Below, one piece after another: positions 43,901-55,414 of a stretch of DNA of 64,000 bases. The stretch is from positions 83,284,555-83,348,554 of the forward strand of contig CM061232.1 of NCBI GenBank assembly GCA_030844895.1, in the 5' to 3' direction. The position numbers and the translations under genes were made by a program. The notes beneath the pieces are model-generated. The model was not told where the DNA came from and did not search any database. It saw only the letters and a list, made by a program, of their open reading frames with translations. This DNA is from Ambrosia x helenae. Lineage: Eukaryota > Streptophyta > Magnoliopsida > Asterales > Asteraceae. Within the stretch, counting starts at the first letter, position 1; the number at the start of each line of letters is the position of its first letter.

Positions 43901-46900
43901 AGTATGATGATGATGATGATGATATAACATTATGTAACTATACGTTTATTATTACATAAATTAACTGTCATGTTTATATATTAAGAGAAAAACTATAGAC
44001 ATGTTTTGGCTGACGAGTCTAGTTAAGCTCGGCATATGAAGCTTGAGCGGGGTTGAGTTTGTTCATTAACGAGCTCCAATACAAACTCAAGCTTATTTAA
44101 GCCCGCTCAGAGTTAAGCTTTTAGCGAGCCGTTCTCGAGTAGCTCATGAGCAGCGTAGCTGGTCCATACCATTCAGAAACAGCGGACAAAAAGCTTTTTA
44201 CCCAACCCCATTTCACGTGTCCTAAAAGATTACACATTGACCAAAACCCATATTGACCCGTTACCTAAAAGGCCAACACGTTGATTTGCTACATATAACC
44301 TTCAATTAAAGAATATTAACAGAGCAACAGGAACATGATTGTTCACCTGTAAATGTACAGTACAAGTTGGACAGGCAACTTCTTTCATCCGCCTGCTAGA
44401 CACTTCAAACTTGGAACCTGTTGACTCAAATGTTAAATTCAGAACAGTAAATACATTAAACTAACTAGCTACAGGATATCATACTTCAATTGCAATTTAC
44501 TCCATGTCTGTTTAGTCTAGCAACTCGTATTAACACACACATAATAAGCCGCTATACCTTCATCAATTAATGAAGTACCCTAAGTAACTACTCATTTGTT
44601 GTGTAAAGGATAATGTCGACATACAATCTACCATGACATTTAATGACAAACATGTAGCTTCTTTTATGCTCTTACAGCACAAAGAGTTGACTGAATCTTT
44701 TCATATTAATACATTCAGATGTCTAGATGAAGATGGCAAATTATGATTTATGAATCTCTAAAGGATAGGTTTGGAGGTAGAGTTAAAAAGTTTCCCAAAA
44801 AATAGATGGGTAAGGATCGGAAAAGAACACGAACGGCAGATAAAAAACCCGAAACATGAAATATTCAGGACGGGTATTCGACTATGAGACTGAGATTACT
44901 TTTAAAAAAAGTTGCGGTCTTGGGCACCTCAACAAAACTGAATATACAAAACATTATATAGTTTTAAAATAATATAATAAATATTATATTGAAGCCGTTA
45001 CAAACTTGAAATTAATAATTTCATAGTATTATTAGACCCACGAATAAGACCTGTTCCAAGTATTGGGCATCCCTACAGGTAAGTGATAAGCACAAGGCCA
45101 TAAAGAGATAAAGACCCAATTCCAGCAGATATACCCGTGAGCCCAATGGGTAATGATTAACGAGTACCTGACGGATATGGGACACCGTTCTACAATCGGG
45201 TATGGGACTGTGATTACGAAAACCCTCATTGCCATCGTAGGTGGGTTGGGTTTTGTGAGATATGGGTCAAAATGATTGAGGAAGAAAAAAAAAAAAAAAA
45301 AAAAAGAATAAAGCTTGATTTATACTAGTTGAACAATGTGACCTAGAGGCTAGAGTGGTAGATCATTAATTATACCTGATGATGATCTGTGATTTCTTTC
45401 CAACTCCTCCTGTTAAACAAAAAAAAAAACAATATTAAATACTTGGAAGGCTCAAATATCTAGGCATTTTATTTCAATAATCAAACTCAAAAATATGTGT
45501 AGAAGCAGACCAGGGGTCTTCAGGGTTTGGTCTAAAACTGTGAAAACGTCTATAAACTGGTCAACGGTTTGGTTTCACTCAAAAATGTTTTTTTTTTCAA
45601 CTTTTGGTTGGTCGGTTTCAAAAACTTCAAACCGTAGTGAACGGTTATCGGACCACTCCAATCAATGTTTTATGTTGTTGAAAGTCACTTCACTTTAAAC
45701 AGAACTTTAAACATTTTCTATTCATATTTATTCATGTATAAGAGAAATCATGTTTGTTCTTGTGTGTATTTGATAAATTAAACAATCTATTCAGAAGATG
45801 TTTTAATTTTTGCTTTTGAATCCTACATTCTTTTTGCCCATTTCAATTTGGGAGCTTGTATTAGAGAATTTATATTAGGCAGAGGTCTTTTATTAATTTC
45901 ATAGTTTATTTTGGAGAACTTGTATAAAGGCCCCAAATGGATCCAAAAAGTTAAAACCAGGAAACCAAACCATTAGTAAAGGTTCAGTGTCGTTTTCAAC
46001 GGTTCCGTTTAGCTTTTAAATAATCGAAAACCGTTACTAACAGTTTGGTTCACGGTTTAACCTAAAACCATCAAAACCGGACCATGAACATCCCTAAGAA
46101 GCACTACATACTTCATTAGCTCAAAAATATATATGAAAAAAAGCATAACAGTTGGAGCATAATAGTTATGGTCTGAAAGTAACCTGAAGTTTCTTCGCAA
46201 GATCTTCATGAGACTGTAATCCAGATGATCTGCTCGCGGCAGTTTCCTTAGCACTGTTCAACCGATGAGTAACCTCTAGCTGCAAATAAAAGGCAAGAAA
46301 AATTAAATTTTCCACATACAACCTTCAAGAAATAGTAGAGCCATATAAATCAAGTTAGGTTATACTAGTAACAGGTTTCGACTGATAGTTAACAAACTTC
46401 AGATGATGCTTGAGTGCTTGACCAGCAAGCATATCGAAGTATCGAACCTTGTTTTGAGTCTTTCTACAACCCGATATTAAAATTGAGCACAAATATAGCC
46501 GGATCAGAATCTATAAAGCATAAAATCTAACTTAAAGGATAAACCGATAAACTGGAACAGAGTGTAATACATGTAAATACTTTTTGAGCAAAAAGATCAT
46601 ATAATAAACAAAAGTATACCATGCAACGATCACAAACACGAACTTGAGGAGCATTCTCTTCAGATGTAAGAGCAGTTCTTCCCTGTGTACACTTATCACA
46701 AAATATATCCCCACAGTTCCGGCAATGATGCTACATAATCGAAAAAATAGTAGTCAAACAGACTGATTAGAAACTTACAAAAGAAGCCACTTTATAACTA
46801 GGAAAGCATAAATGCTAGTTAGAAACTAAGAGAATAGAAGCCCGCTAACCTTCCTATTAAAAGCACTAAAGTCTGATCCACAACCAGTACATTTTGTAAC

Positions 46901-47752
46901 AGCTTCATCGGGTACCTAAAAACAACAAAAATAAGAACAATCTTCCATAAAAAGAATCATTAAAAACAAAAGAAAAAAGCCATGATTTGAAAGGCTTACC
47001 CAATGATCTTTTTCCTCATTTGGGGGTTTGATTATGTTCATCCAGTCACCCAACCCTTTCTTCTTTTCAGTTGGCTGCTCGGTAAATTTAGCAGCTTCAA
47101 CAGGCCTGCTCCTCCCACCTATTTCCTTAAACTGCCATTTCCACACAAAATAAGCCCTCACATACTCAGGATTTGTTAAAAATTATTAAAGATTATGAAT
47201 GCAATGGATTCTTCAATTTGTAGTTTATAACCTGTATGGTTGCTGCTGTTACTGTGTCCAACAATGTGTTTGTGGTGTAACTGTTGGATTGCAGCCTTAT
47301 ACGCCTTGGCTCAATGTCTACTGAACTCTTGGACCAAAATGCAAAGGTAGATGAGTCATAAACCTACAGAATACATGGAAAATAGTTCAATCTTAGAACT
47401 TAGAAGGTAGCAGTTACAAACACTAAATTGAATTATAGAAGAAAAAAAGAATTCAGTAAAGGCATACTTCACATCTTGTTACTGTGTCAAGAGGATATAT
47501 TCTCAAAGTTCGACTGGTAGAAGGATCAAGCATTCGAATTCCATCCAATCCAATCTGAAGGAAAAAACAATAAATTCAGAATCACTTCAGCATTAAAGGA
47601 GATATATGATAAAAGATCATGCACTTCCACAATCCACATATAGGGCTACAGAAGATTAAAAAAACGCCGTTGCGTAACCCAGGAAATAAATTAAAAGATC
47701 ATGCACGTTATAATGAAGCAGTGGATGTTTTGTTGATGGATAAAATCAGCAT

Positions 47753-47804
<52 letters not shown>

Positions 47805-50258
47805 TATATGATATGAAGTCTAAGTTGGCAGTTCACTTCTAAGACCATACAAATTACAGATTCAATATAACAAAAGGTAAATGTGCAGGTACAACCATTA
47901 ACCAAGTGACCTAGAGGATAATATAACACAAGAAGAACAATGCTTAGTGCTCCAAAAGTTAATACTTCTATTTGGAGTTTAAACAGTCTTTAATGCATTC
48001 GTATGAGAAAAGCAACGCTATGATGTGAGAATTGTATTCAGAACAAACAAAAAGCTGGTGTAAAACCATGTAATGAAAATGAAAAAAAAAATACCATGTT
48101 AGCAGATACCCCTTATAAAGTATAGACAGCTGTAACGTTGTAACAATAACGTTTATAACGGTGAGAAAACCCTTTTGCCATTTTAGTCTAGATTTACTAC
48201 CGAGACGCATTGCATGAAATACAAGTGGGAGTTTCCCGACTCATGCTCCTGAATGATACAAGTTTGCAATATCCCATAAATAAGGCCTCAAGACATAATT
48301 ACATGATTATTTGGGTTAACAACACTAATTAACCCTGAACCCTGTATGCAAATTCTATGCGAGAGCAAATTAATGGTTTCCAAACTAGGTGGTGCATCAT
48401 TTAGCTTAAGTTTGCAATAGCTACAAATGTGGAAGTCCTTGTGTCATATTCATATAACAACGAGGATATTTCACAAATGAGGAGAGGTACACCGTACATG
48501 TATCCATGCATTTTAAACCCATGTATCCATGCATTTTAGGCACTTAAAGATACTATATAGCACCAAAAAAAATAATGGTTGGACATTAGCAAACACAAAC
48601 ACACACATATAGACATATATCTGTATGTGTATACATATGGAGATTTGTGTGCATGAATGCATGTATCAAGAAATCAACACACCGCTCTAGAACGCGGTAG
48701 GTGAAGGCAGTTGGTAGGGCACTTATACAGTTAAGTACATAACTAAGTCATCCAATGTTAACATAGAAAATATAATTAGTAAAACAATACACACATCTTT
48801 TAGTCAAAAATAATAGTTCATACATTAACGCATTTAAAATCTATATTATCACAAAGTTAAAAGCAAATAAATAAGTCTACAGGTTTGTTGTTCAACCCTT
48901 TTGTTTGTCTTTCTTCCTATAATCCTATGTGCAGGGCTAGCTTCTTTTTAAGAGGTTTAAGATCCTTTTCATTTCTTTTATGTTCTCCTGTCCCTCTGTC
49001 TAATCTATTACTGATATATGTTCTATGTCACTAATTTTTATTACGTAAAAAAGGCTTTTTTAAGGCGGGGCTCATTGGCAGCAGTCTCTATATCCTGGGA
49101 CAGAGGTAAGGACCCCCACCCCCCCAAACCATCTCACCCTCCCTAGACCCTACGACTCAGATATTATTTCTGGTTACGTCGTCTTTTGTTTGTTTCTTTA
49201 TGGTTTTCTTTGTTTGTGTCACAAACAAAGATTCTACAACAACAATCGACATCGTATGCCAGAATGCAGATCAATCTTAAGTCAATCATCAACAAACCAA
49301 CCATCAAAAGCATATAAACATAACACCTAACAGATTACTAAAACAAAGTACCTGACAAAGAACATCCGTGGTACTCTGCCCACCACTTTCAGCCAATAAC
49401 TTAACCCTAAACTTCTGCACCCCACCCTTAACATCCTCCCTTGTCTCCGCCTTGGGTACCGCCTTCACAACCTTAGGAGCCGACACCGTCTCCTTCCCGG
49501 CAACCCAATCGGCCGCCCAAAATCATCAAACATCACCTGTTCCTTCCAAGTCGAAGACTTCGACCCAGTACCCCTAGCTCCATAAGGCTCCACTTCCCTC
49601 CTTGATAAGCATAAACACCATCACCATACCCACCACCTGAATCAAACCTAGACATCCCCGTATCCGTCCGCTTCCCATAATAATCCACACCCCCGGCCCC
49701 TATATCCGAACCACCCCGACCATAATTATTACCACCATAACCACTATCATAAGAACTCTCATACCCCTGACTCGGCCACTGACTCAGTCCTTGACTCGGT
49801 CCCTGACTCAGTACCTGACTCGGTCCATGACTCGGATATTGACTCGGTTCCTGACTCGGCCACTGACTCGGAGGCTGACTTGGAAACTGACTCGGAGGCT
49901 GACTCGGAAACTGACTCGGAGGCTGAGTCGGAAATGGAGTCGGATTATTATTATTATTATTATAAAGAGGTTGGGATTGATAAGGAGTATGTGATGGATC
50001 AAATTGGGGGAAATTGGAGGGTGGTAAATTAGGGTTAGGTGGGGCTGAAGAAAAGGATGGATCAGGAGGATAATAATCAGAGGGTGGGGGAGGGGGTTGG
50101 TGGTAGGTAGGGGTGGGGGGGGGGGAGAAGGGAGGGGCGGAGGCGTAGGTTAGCGGTGGCTGGTGGTGGAGATCGGTGGTGGGATTAAGGTTAGGGTTAG
50201 GGTTTTGAGGGTAGTTTGGGTAATATGGGGTGGTTGAGGTGTAATCGTTGTGGTGCAT
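40983..50258 (-). CDS. FREE1: FREE1/FYVE1, FYVE-domain ESCRT protein, ten exons (two frame breaks in exon 1)
   Basis: Exons on the minus strand: 50258-49352, 47554-47468, 47363-47232, 47131-47000, 46915-46850, 46730-46620, 46279-46184, 45409-45376, 44417-44347 and 41060-40983. All have GT-AG ends and consistent phase. The N-terminus is disordered and rich in Pro, Ser, Gln and Tyr. The FYVE finger has HWVPDEAV, CTGCGSDF, HHCRNCGDIFCDKC and VRVCDRC. A helical stretch (HEDLAKKLQ) and a C-terminal Cys pair region (ACPTCTVHLQ) follow. In plants this protein binds PI3P and ubiquitin and joins ESCRT-I in multivesicular body and vacuole formation. About 571 residues are expected, near the Arabidopsis length. 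One base each is missing near 49591-49598 and 49494-49502, both in G-rich runs; together they would restore phase, so assembly error is as likely as a true lesion. Confidence 0.9.
41458..42677. mobile_element. TIR element in FREE1 intron 9
   Basis: Both ends carry CAAATAGGAACCAC about 11 bases in, in inverted orientation, with a further TAGGAAC match. ATAATTA flanks both sides (41451-41457 and 42678-42684). No transposase is present. Confidence 0.7.
41990..42235. repeat. Minisatellite with TATACACCAATGTATA palindromes
   Basis: Three to four units of about 65-70 bp share TATACACCAATGTATAT, TGTGTTGATGATG and an A-rich GAAAGAAAAAAACTGA. Further isolated palindromes follow to about 42345. Confidence 0.75.
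42890..43701. mobile_element. hAT-type MITE with exact 8-bp target duplication
   Basis: CTAAGCAGTTAAT at the left end is perfectly inverted as ATTAACTGCTTAG at the right end. The 8-bp duplication CAAAGGGG occurs at 42882-42889 and 43702-43709. Subterminal sequence is rich in ATATCGG / CCGATAT words in opposite orientation. No ORF of note. Confidence 0.9.
43785..43922 (+). mobile_element. SINE-like fragment with (ATG)n tail
   Basis: CAGCCTCTCTATTCTTAGGG, GTAGAGGTAAGGCTG and CCTCAGACCCTACCTTAG follow the pattern of the 3' part of tRNA-derived SINEs of the TS type. A GATGATGAT run ends the segment. Confidence 0.5.
45508..46096. mobile_element. hAT-like MITE in FREE1 intron 7
   Basis: CAGGGGTCTTCAGGGTTTGG at the left is mirrored at the right, whose complement begins TAGGGATGTTCATGGTCCGG. 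AGAAGCA occurs just outside each end (45501-45507 and 46097-46103). Interior AAACCGTT / AACGGTTT words are inverted. Confidence 0.65.
47756..47802. repeat. (TA)n microsatellite in FREE1 intron 1
   Basis: About 23 uninterrupted TA units. Confidence 0.97.
49060..49170 (+). mobile_element. SINE-like fragment in FREE1 intron 1
   Basis: GGCAGCAGTCTCTATATCC, GACAGAGGTAAGG and CACCCTCCCTAGACCCTAC are related to the fragment at 43785-43922. No tail or target duplication is visible. The remainder of this 1.8-kb intron holds nothing that I recognise. Confidence 0.4.
49755..49945 (-). repeat. Coding 12-bp repeat array in FREE1 exon 1
   Basis: Roughly fifteen imperfect 12-base units with CTGACTCGG on the plus strand code a PSQ(F/W/P)-type tetrapeptide array in the disordered N-terminus. 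Confidence 0.85.
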
Positions 50259-50393
50259 GGTGGTGGTGATCGGTTGATGAATTTGAGGAAGATGAATTAA
50301 TGATTGATTGATGTGGGAATGTAGGAGATCGAGGAGGGACAAAGATGATGGGTTGAGTTTACTTTAACTACAAGAGTTAGGACAAATCCGTTG

Positions 50394-50401
50394 TATTTAT
50401 A
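50394..50401 (-). promoter_or_regulatory. TATA box of FREE1
   Basis: TATAAATA on the minus strand lies about 136 bases before the ATG at 50258, giving a 5' leader of about 100 bases. Confidence 0.6.
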
Positions 50402-50448
50402 CCTATAATATATTTTTATTTTTTTATTTTATTTATTTATTTTTTGAA

Positions 50449-51253
50449 CGGCTAATTTTGTTAAAAACAGCACGGCACAAGCGAGACGCTAGAGCCAAAG
50501 AAACAAAGAGATTACAATGTAAAATTACGCTAGTCATATCGGTTTGAATGGAGATCTATTTTTCATCCATAAGTATTCTAACGATTTAATCTCTTCCATT
50601 AGATTCGATTAAGTAGTCAACGTGTTTGAAAACACACGATTATTCCTATATTTTCAAAGACACCAACACATCGTGAGGATAATAACTTGAAAACTTTTTT
50701 CTTGAGCGATCCCAAATGAACCGTCTTGTGCATGATTAAAAGGTCCGAACCGAAAAGGCAAAAATTGGCGGAACTCCACGCCAATTACTAATAAAGTGCC
50801 ATATTACCGATGCAAAGTGGCACGAAGTGAACACGCTCCCTCGTCTTGTCATAGTCTCCACACCATCTACAAGTGACAGAATCTACATTTATATTTCTAC
50901 TCGTTAATGCTACTAAAGTAGGGAGACGCTCCATCTCCGCTTTCCATGCAAAGATATTAACTTTTTTTAGGAATCCACTTGTTCCACTTCATAACAAATT
51001 GAGGTTCTGCAGCCGAAGCTTTTAAGTAAAATACGTTTCATCAAAGCCACCGAGAAAGCCCCATTTCCATCAGTAGACCAATACCACGTGTCCCTTCTAT
51101 TAACCAATGACACATGTTGAAGAAGATTCACACAGTGCACAACTCCACAATTTCAACCTGATTAAGAGTGCTCTTCCTAAGTTATAGATTGAAACAAACA
51201 CGAAATATGTCAATTGAGTAGTCGGTCAGAATCTTCTTGATGAATTTGGCTCA
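50449..51253 (-). pseudogene. L1-type LINE 3' end with zf-RVT domain, frameshifted
   Basis: On the minus strand VNIFAWKAEMERLPTLVAL, then CRWCGDYDKT, matches the zinc-binding region that ends plant L1 reverse transcriptases. The next motif (SCHFASVIWHFISNW) is in another frame, so an indel lies near 50845. A variable A-rich tail follows the 3' end (plus-strand T-rich stretch 50410-50448). The upstream end is cut at 51256 by element D. Confidence 0.75.
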
Positions 51254-51256
51254 TGG

Positions 51257-54200
51257 TGTAACAACCGGCAAAAATAAGGTAATTCCGTACAAATTAATTA
51301 ATATATGATTAACGTAATTAAATGCAATTATGTGTGATTTAATTATCAAGGCCTTAGGGGATAGCAATTTCCAAATAGTGCATAGGAATGCATACGTTTA
51401 ATGGTAAGGCATGATTGGATCATGTGTAAATAAGCTATCCGGTATGGGCGTTGGCAATTACCCGATAATAATTAAATAAACGAAACGGATCCCGGACACC
51501 CAGGATATAAAATAAAGGGTATTTTCATAAGATATAATGAGTTTTGGAACTCCAAAACCATAAATGAAAACGTCTTGTACAAATCTCTCGGTAACGAATA
51601 AAATGCGCGTACCGCACCCGATACGCGTATAACTCATAATTTCACCCGGCAAAGGCCTAAATAACCAATCAACGCTTAAATTAGACTATATTTAAGGGTT
51701 ATTAAAGGTATTTTTAATGTCCGGATAACGCGTGATTAAAACCCGACACGACACCGAACGACGGGGGATTAAACATAACAAGTATTGGGTAAATATTTGA
51801 AGTTTGAACCCCACATAAACCCACATGGGGGCCGGCCTAGAGGCCATAATTATGCACATGTATGTGTTGTAATAATAATCTATAATCTTAACATAAAGCA
51901 TGCACACAAAAAGCCAAAAGGTGTAAGGAAAATGTGTAAGAAACACTAGGACAAAAGCAAGCCACCCTCTTGTCCCCTTGATGGAATTTTCGGCCATATG
52001 GCCTTGAAAACCAAGACAAGAATTAACCATCATAACCTAGTGTATGTACACATGCTTGTAAGAAGATTATAAGAGATTGCAAGATATTAGTGAGATTTGC
52101 AAGCAACCTTCTACTTACATACATACATACACGGTCACTTATACACACACACATATCATCTTTTCAAAAATCTCCCAAGTACACACACAATCTTCCATAA
52201 GATCTCTTGAATCTTTAGCATGATTACATGTGATAATTATATATAAACATGTGTTAGAAGAGTTGGATATCAAAGCAAAACACTCCTCCTTCTTCCTTCT
52301 TGTGGCCGTGGGTATTCACACACACACACACATCATCCTTTCAAGTTTCTACATCTCCAAAACACTTAAAACAATCCATCATCCAAACCCCTATTGTGTG
52401 TTTCAAGAGCTTGGAGCTAAACCACTTGGAAGAACACACTAAACCCCTCTCAAATCCAAGGTGTTTGTCTTCCCTAGCCTTGTGCTAGTAGTAAGCATTC
52501 TTAATCTTGTTTTTGATTGTTATTATTCATGTATGTGTTCCTAGTAGCAAGTTGTACATGAAGGGTTTAAAAAGTGGTTTTGAACATAATCTTTAATAGG
52601 TTTTACATGTGTAAAATGGAAGATTAAAGATATGAAAATAAACCATGGATTTGTTGATGATGATGTATTAGTCTTGAAAATATATAAAGTTTACATGTAA
52701 GACTAAGTAGGATGATGTTTTGGTTAAAATTGTGGAATGAACTTGAATATGTTAAAAGTAACTTTAAATCACTTATTATGATCATTCATGTTATAATATG
52801 TGGTAAAACATGTTAGAAGTTCATAAATAAAGAAGATGGAAAATTAAAGTTAGCTCACTTAGGTGAATGAAATTTGGCTATGTTGAAGAAATACATAAAA
52901 CACACATATAATTAGTCTTCCATATGAAATACAAGACTAACATAAGTGTTTTGATACAAAAATAACTTACCAATAAAAAGTTGAATCTTCAAAGTTTACT
53001 ATTTCGAGTGAAAAATGTCAACTTTGGAAGTTAGAGTGGAAAAATGCAACTTTTGAAAGTTAAGGGACTAATATTGTAACTTTGAAAGTTAGAGGACTAA
53101 AATGGATATTTTAGAAACTATTAGTCCAAAAATACAAGTATGGAAAGTTTGGTGTCAAAAATGTAAGTAATAAAGTCTAAGGATGATTTTTGTAAATACT
53201 AGTAGAAATACTTGGGTATTTTGTATAAAAGTGTATTTTGAAAGTTATAAAAATATAGAGGGTTTTAACATAAGGATTTTTATAAAATAGAGATTTTATA
53301 AAAATATTAAACAAACTTGGAAGACTTATACAAAAATGAATACTTTTATATAAATGGGAATATAAAAGTGTTGGAAACATTTTTGTAGTTAAGTTAACAA
53401 GTTGGGTTAAAAATACATAAGTATTTTAAACCATCCAAGTAACATGTGAAAAGAGGAAGAAATATGGATAATATTTCTATAAAATACATGTTGGGAAAAA
53501 CTTGGAAAAATTAACTAATCGAGTTAAGATATCGTACTAAGACGCGTTAACGAACCGTACACGGACAAAACATGAGAAAAATGTCATTGCGGCAAGATAA
53601 GAAAAATATATATTTTAAGAAGTAAAATATATATATACATTTGGTGAAAACTAATAAACACTTTCCTAAGTGTTAAGAGAATTATTCGTGGGAGAAACAC
53701 ATGACATAAACAAATAAGACGTTAAACAAACGTATATACTTAACGAGAAAATTACACATTTATATATATATGTACGCTCGTCTCGGCAAAATTCTAGTAT
53801 ATCTACTTAATGGGAAAGTAGATATGTGGGAAGGAAAGCCGCGACGAGAAGACAAAGATATATATATGTGTATGCCGTACCAACGAGATCCTAGTATATT
53901 TATTTGAATGGGAAAATAAATATGCGGTATGGTGAGTTGAATCGGGCGTTAAGAATATACAATCGAACGACAAAATCTTAGCATATTTGTTTAAATGGGA
54001 AAACAAATGTGTGGCAAAGTGAGTCGGGTCGAGGGTGAAATATATATTATATCGAGCGATGCGATCTTAAGTATAATTATTTAAATGGGAAAATAATTAT
54101 ATGTTAAGTGAAGTCGAGTCGATGATAATAAGATACAAGTTATGGAAATATTAACAAGAGTAATATATATAACTTGTAGTACAAAGGGTAATGTAACGCC

Positions 54201-55128
54201 AACAAAACCTAGGATACGCGCTTAATTAAACGGGATTTGGAACAACTTGTGGTCGGGAGTTGGGTGTACAACTTGCCAAGGCACATGCACTATAGGAATA
54301 GTGACTTATACGTCTAGGACGTTTGTAGGTGCGAGACCACCCACTTGCTATCTACCTTTTGAGCCAGACGCAGTTTCAGGTGAGTTTCACGGCCCCATTT
54401 TAAACTATTTTTACGTTTTCGGGGGAAAGATATGTTAGGGAAATGTTTGACGGGTTTATTACTTGAGGTGTGACCGCCACTCGGGGTTGAGTCCTCGCCT
54501 CTATAATCATTTATTCGGAGATTGAAACCGGAGGAATATTCGGATAGTACTATTGGTGCCTGACAAGGCCCACCCCTAATCGATAGCGTCGATTATGCAT
54601 TAGGTTATGCCTGGGGTGCAAATATTCTGAACTTAAGTCGTGGGAAACCGAGTAACGACTTGGAGCGGGGCATTTTATTTATATACGTCTTGGTTTGATT
54701 ATAGTCTCAAGTAGATTTATAGGAATTTGCAACTCCTATATATTGTCATAACATGGTATTCCCAAGTATTCAAGTTTTAGAAACTGAAAACCTGTGAACT
54801 CACCAATATATTTATATTGACGAAACTTTTAAAACGTATCTTTCAGGTAACTAGATGAAGAAGGATCAGGCGAGCTGGGTCGGAGAAACTCCCAATGCGG
54901 CGTTATACATTTTGCAGGGTTTCACCTTTATTTCCCAAAGCTTGGGATATATTTGAGAAACCTTGATGTTACTTTAAAAACAATTTACTTTTGTGTAATG
55001 TTTTGGAACAAGTAATGACGCCTTAATAAATGACCCATTTTCTTAAATTACTTATGTTTAGCAATAACCTTGACTTTATGCTTTTGAACCGTCGCGCCAC
55101 GTGTTTCCGCCGTTGTCGTGGTGTGACA
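51257..55128 (+). repeat. 5' LTR of element D (3872 bp)
   Basis: It runs from TGTAACAACCGG to GTGGTGTGACA. The interior contains CA microsatellites (52139-52155, 52316-52332), a tandem stretch of AACTTTGGAAGTTAGAG-like words (52990-53100) and, from about 53750 to 54130, several diverged copies of a unit with AAATGGGAAA(A/G)TA. No coding region. Confidence 0.93.
54380..54846 (+). other. Candidate leader intron in the 5' LTR of D
   Basis: Donor GTTTCAG/GTGAGTTTCACGGCC and acceptor ATCTTTCAG/GTAACTAG are 467 nt apart, about 280 bases from the LTR end. The block after the acceptor (GTAACTAGATGAAG) resembles that in LTR A (GTAACAATGAAG). Confidence 0.45.
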
Positions 55129-55133
55129 GAACG

Positions 55134-55150
55134 TGGTATCAGAGCCAAGG
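55134..55150 (+). other. Primer-binding site of element D (tRNA-Met)
   Basis: TGGTATCAGAGCCAAGG begins five bases after the LTR. It is complementary to initiator tRNA-Met and matches the primer site of element C. Confidence 0.93.
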
Positions 55151-55414
55151 TTATAGCGAACTAGAGTATTTTCTTTAAAAACTAGACTATAACCGGATTT
55201 GGTTCTAAAGATAAAGTTTTCAAAAGAAAAATATAGAAAGACACTAAAGTAATTTTTCAAGAAAGCATTGGGCATGAGGAGATTCCGACCAAGCCAGCCA
55301 TGGGTATTGTTATGCTTTAACGTGAAATTAGAAGTTAGGAAGGTTACTATAGAGTACGCCATAACTGTCTAATTTAAATAATTCATATATATTAGTACGG
55401 TTCTTTTGCCAGGA

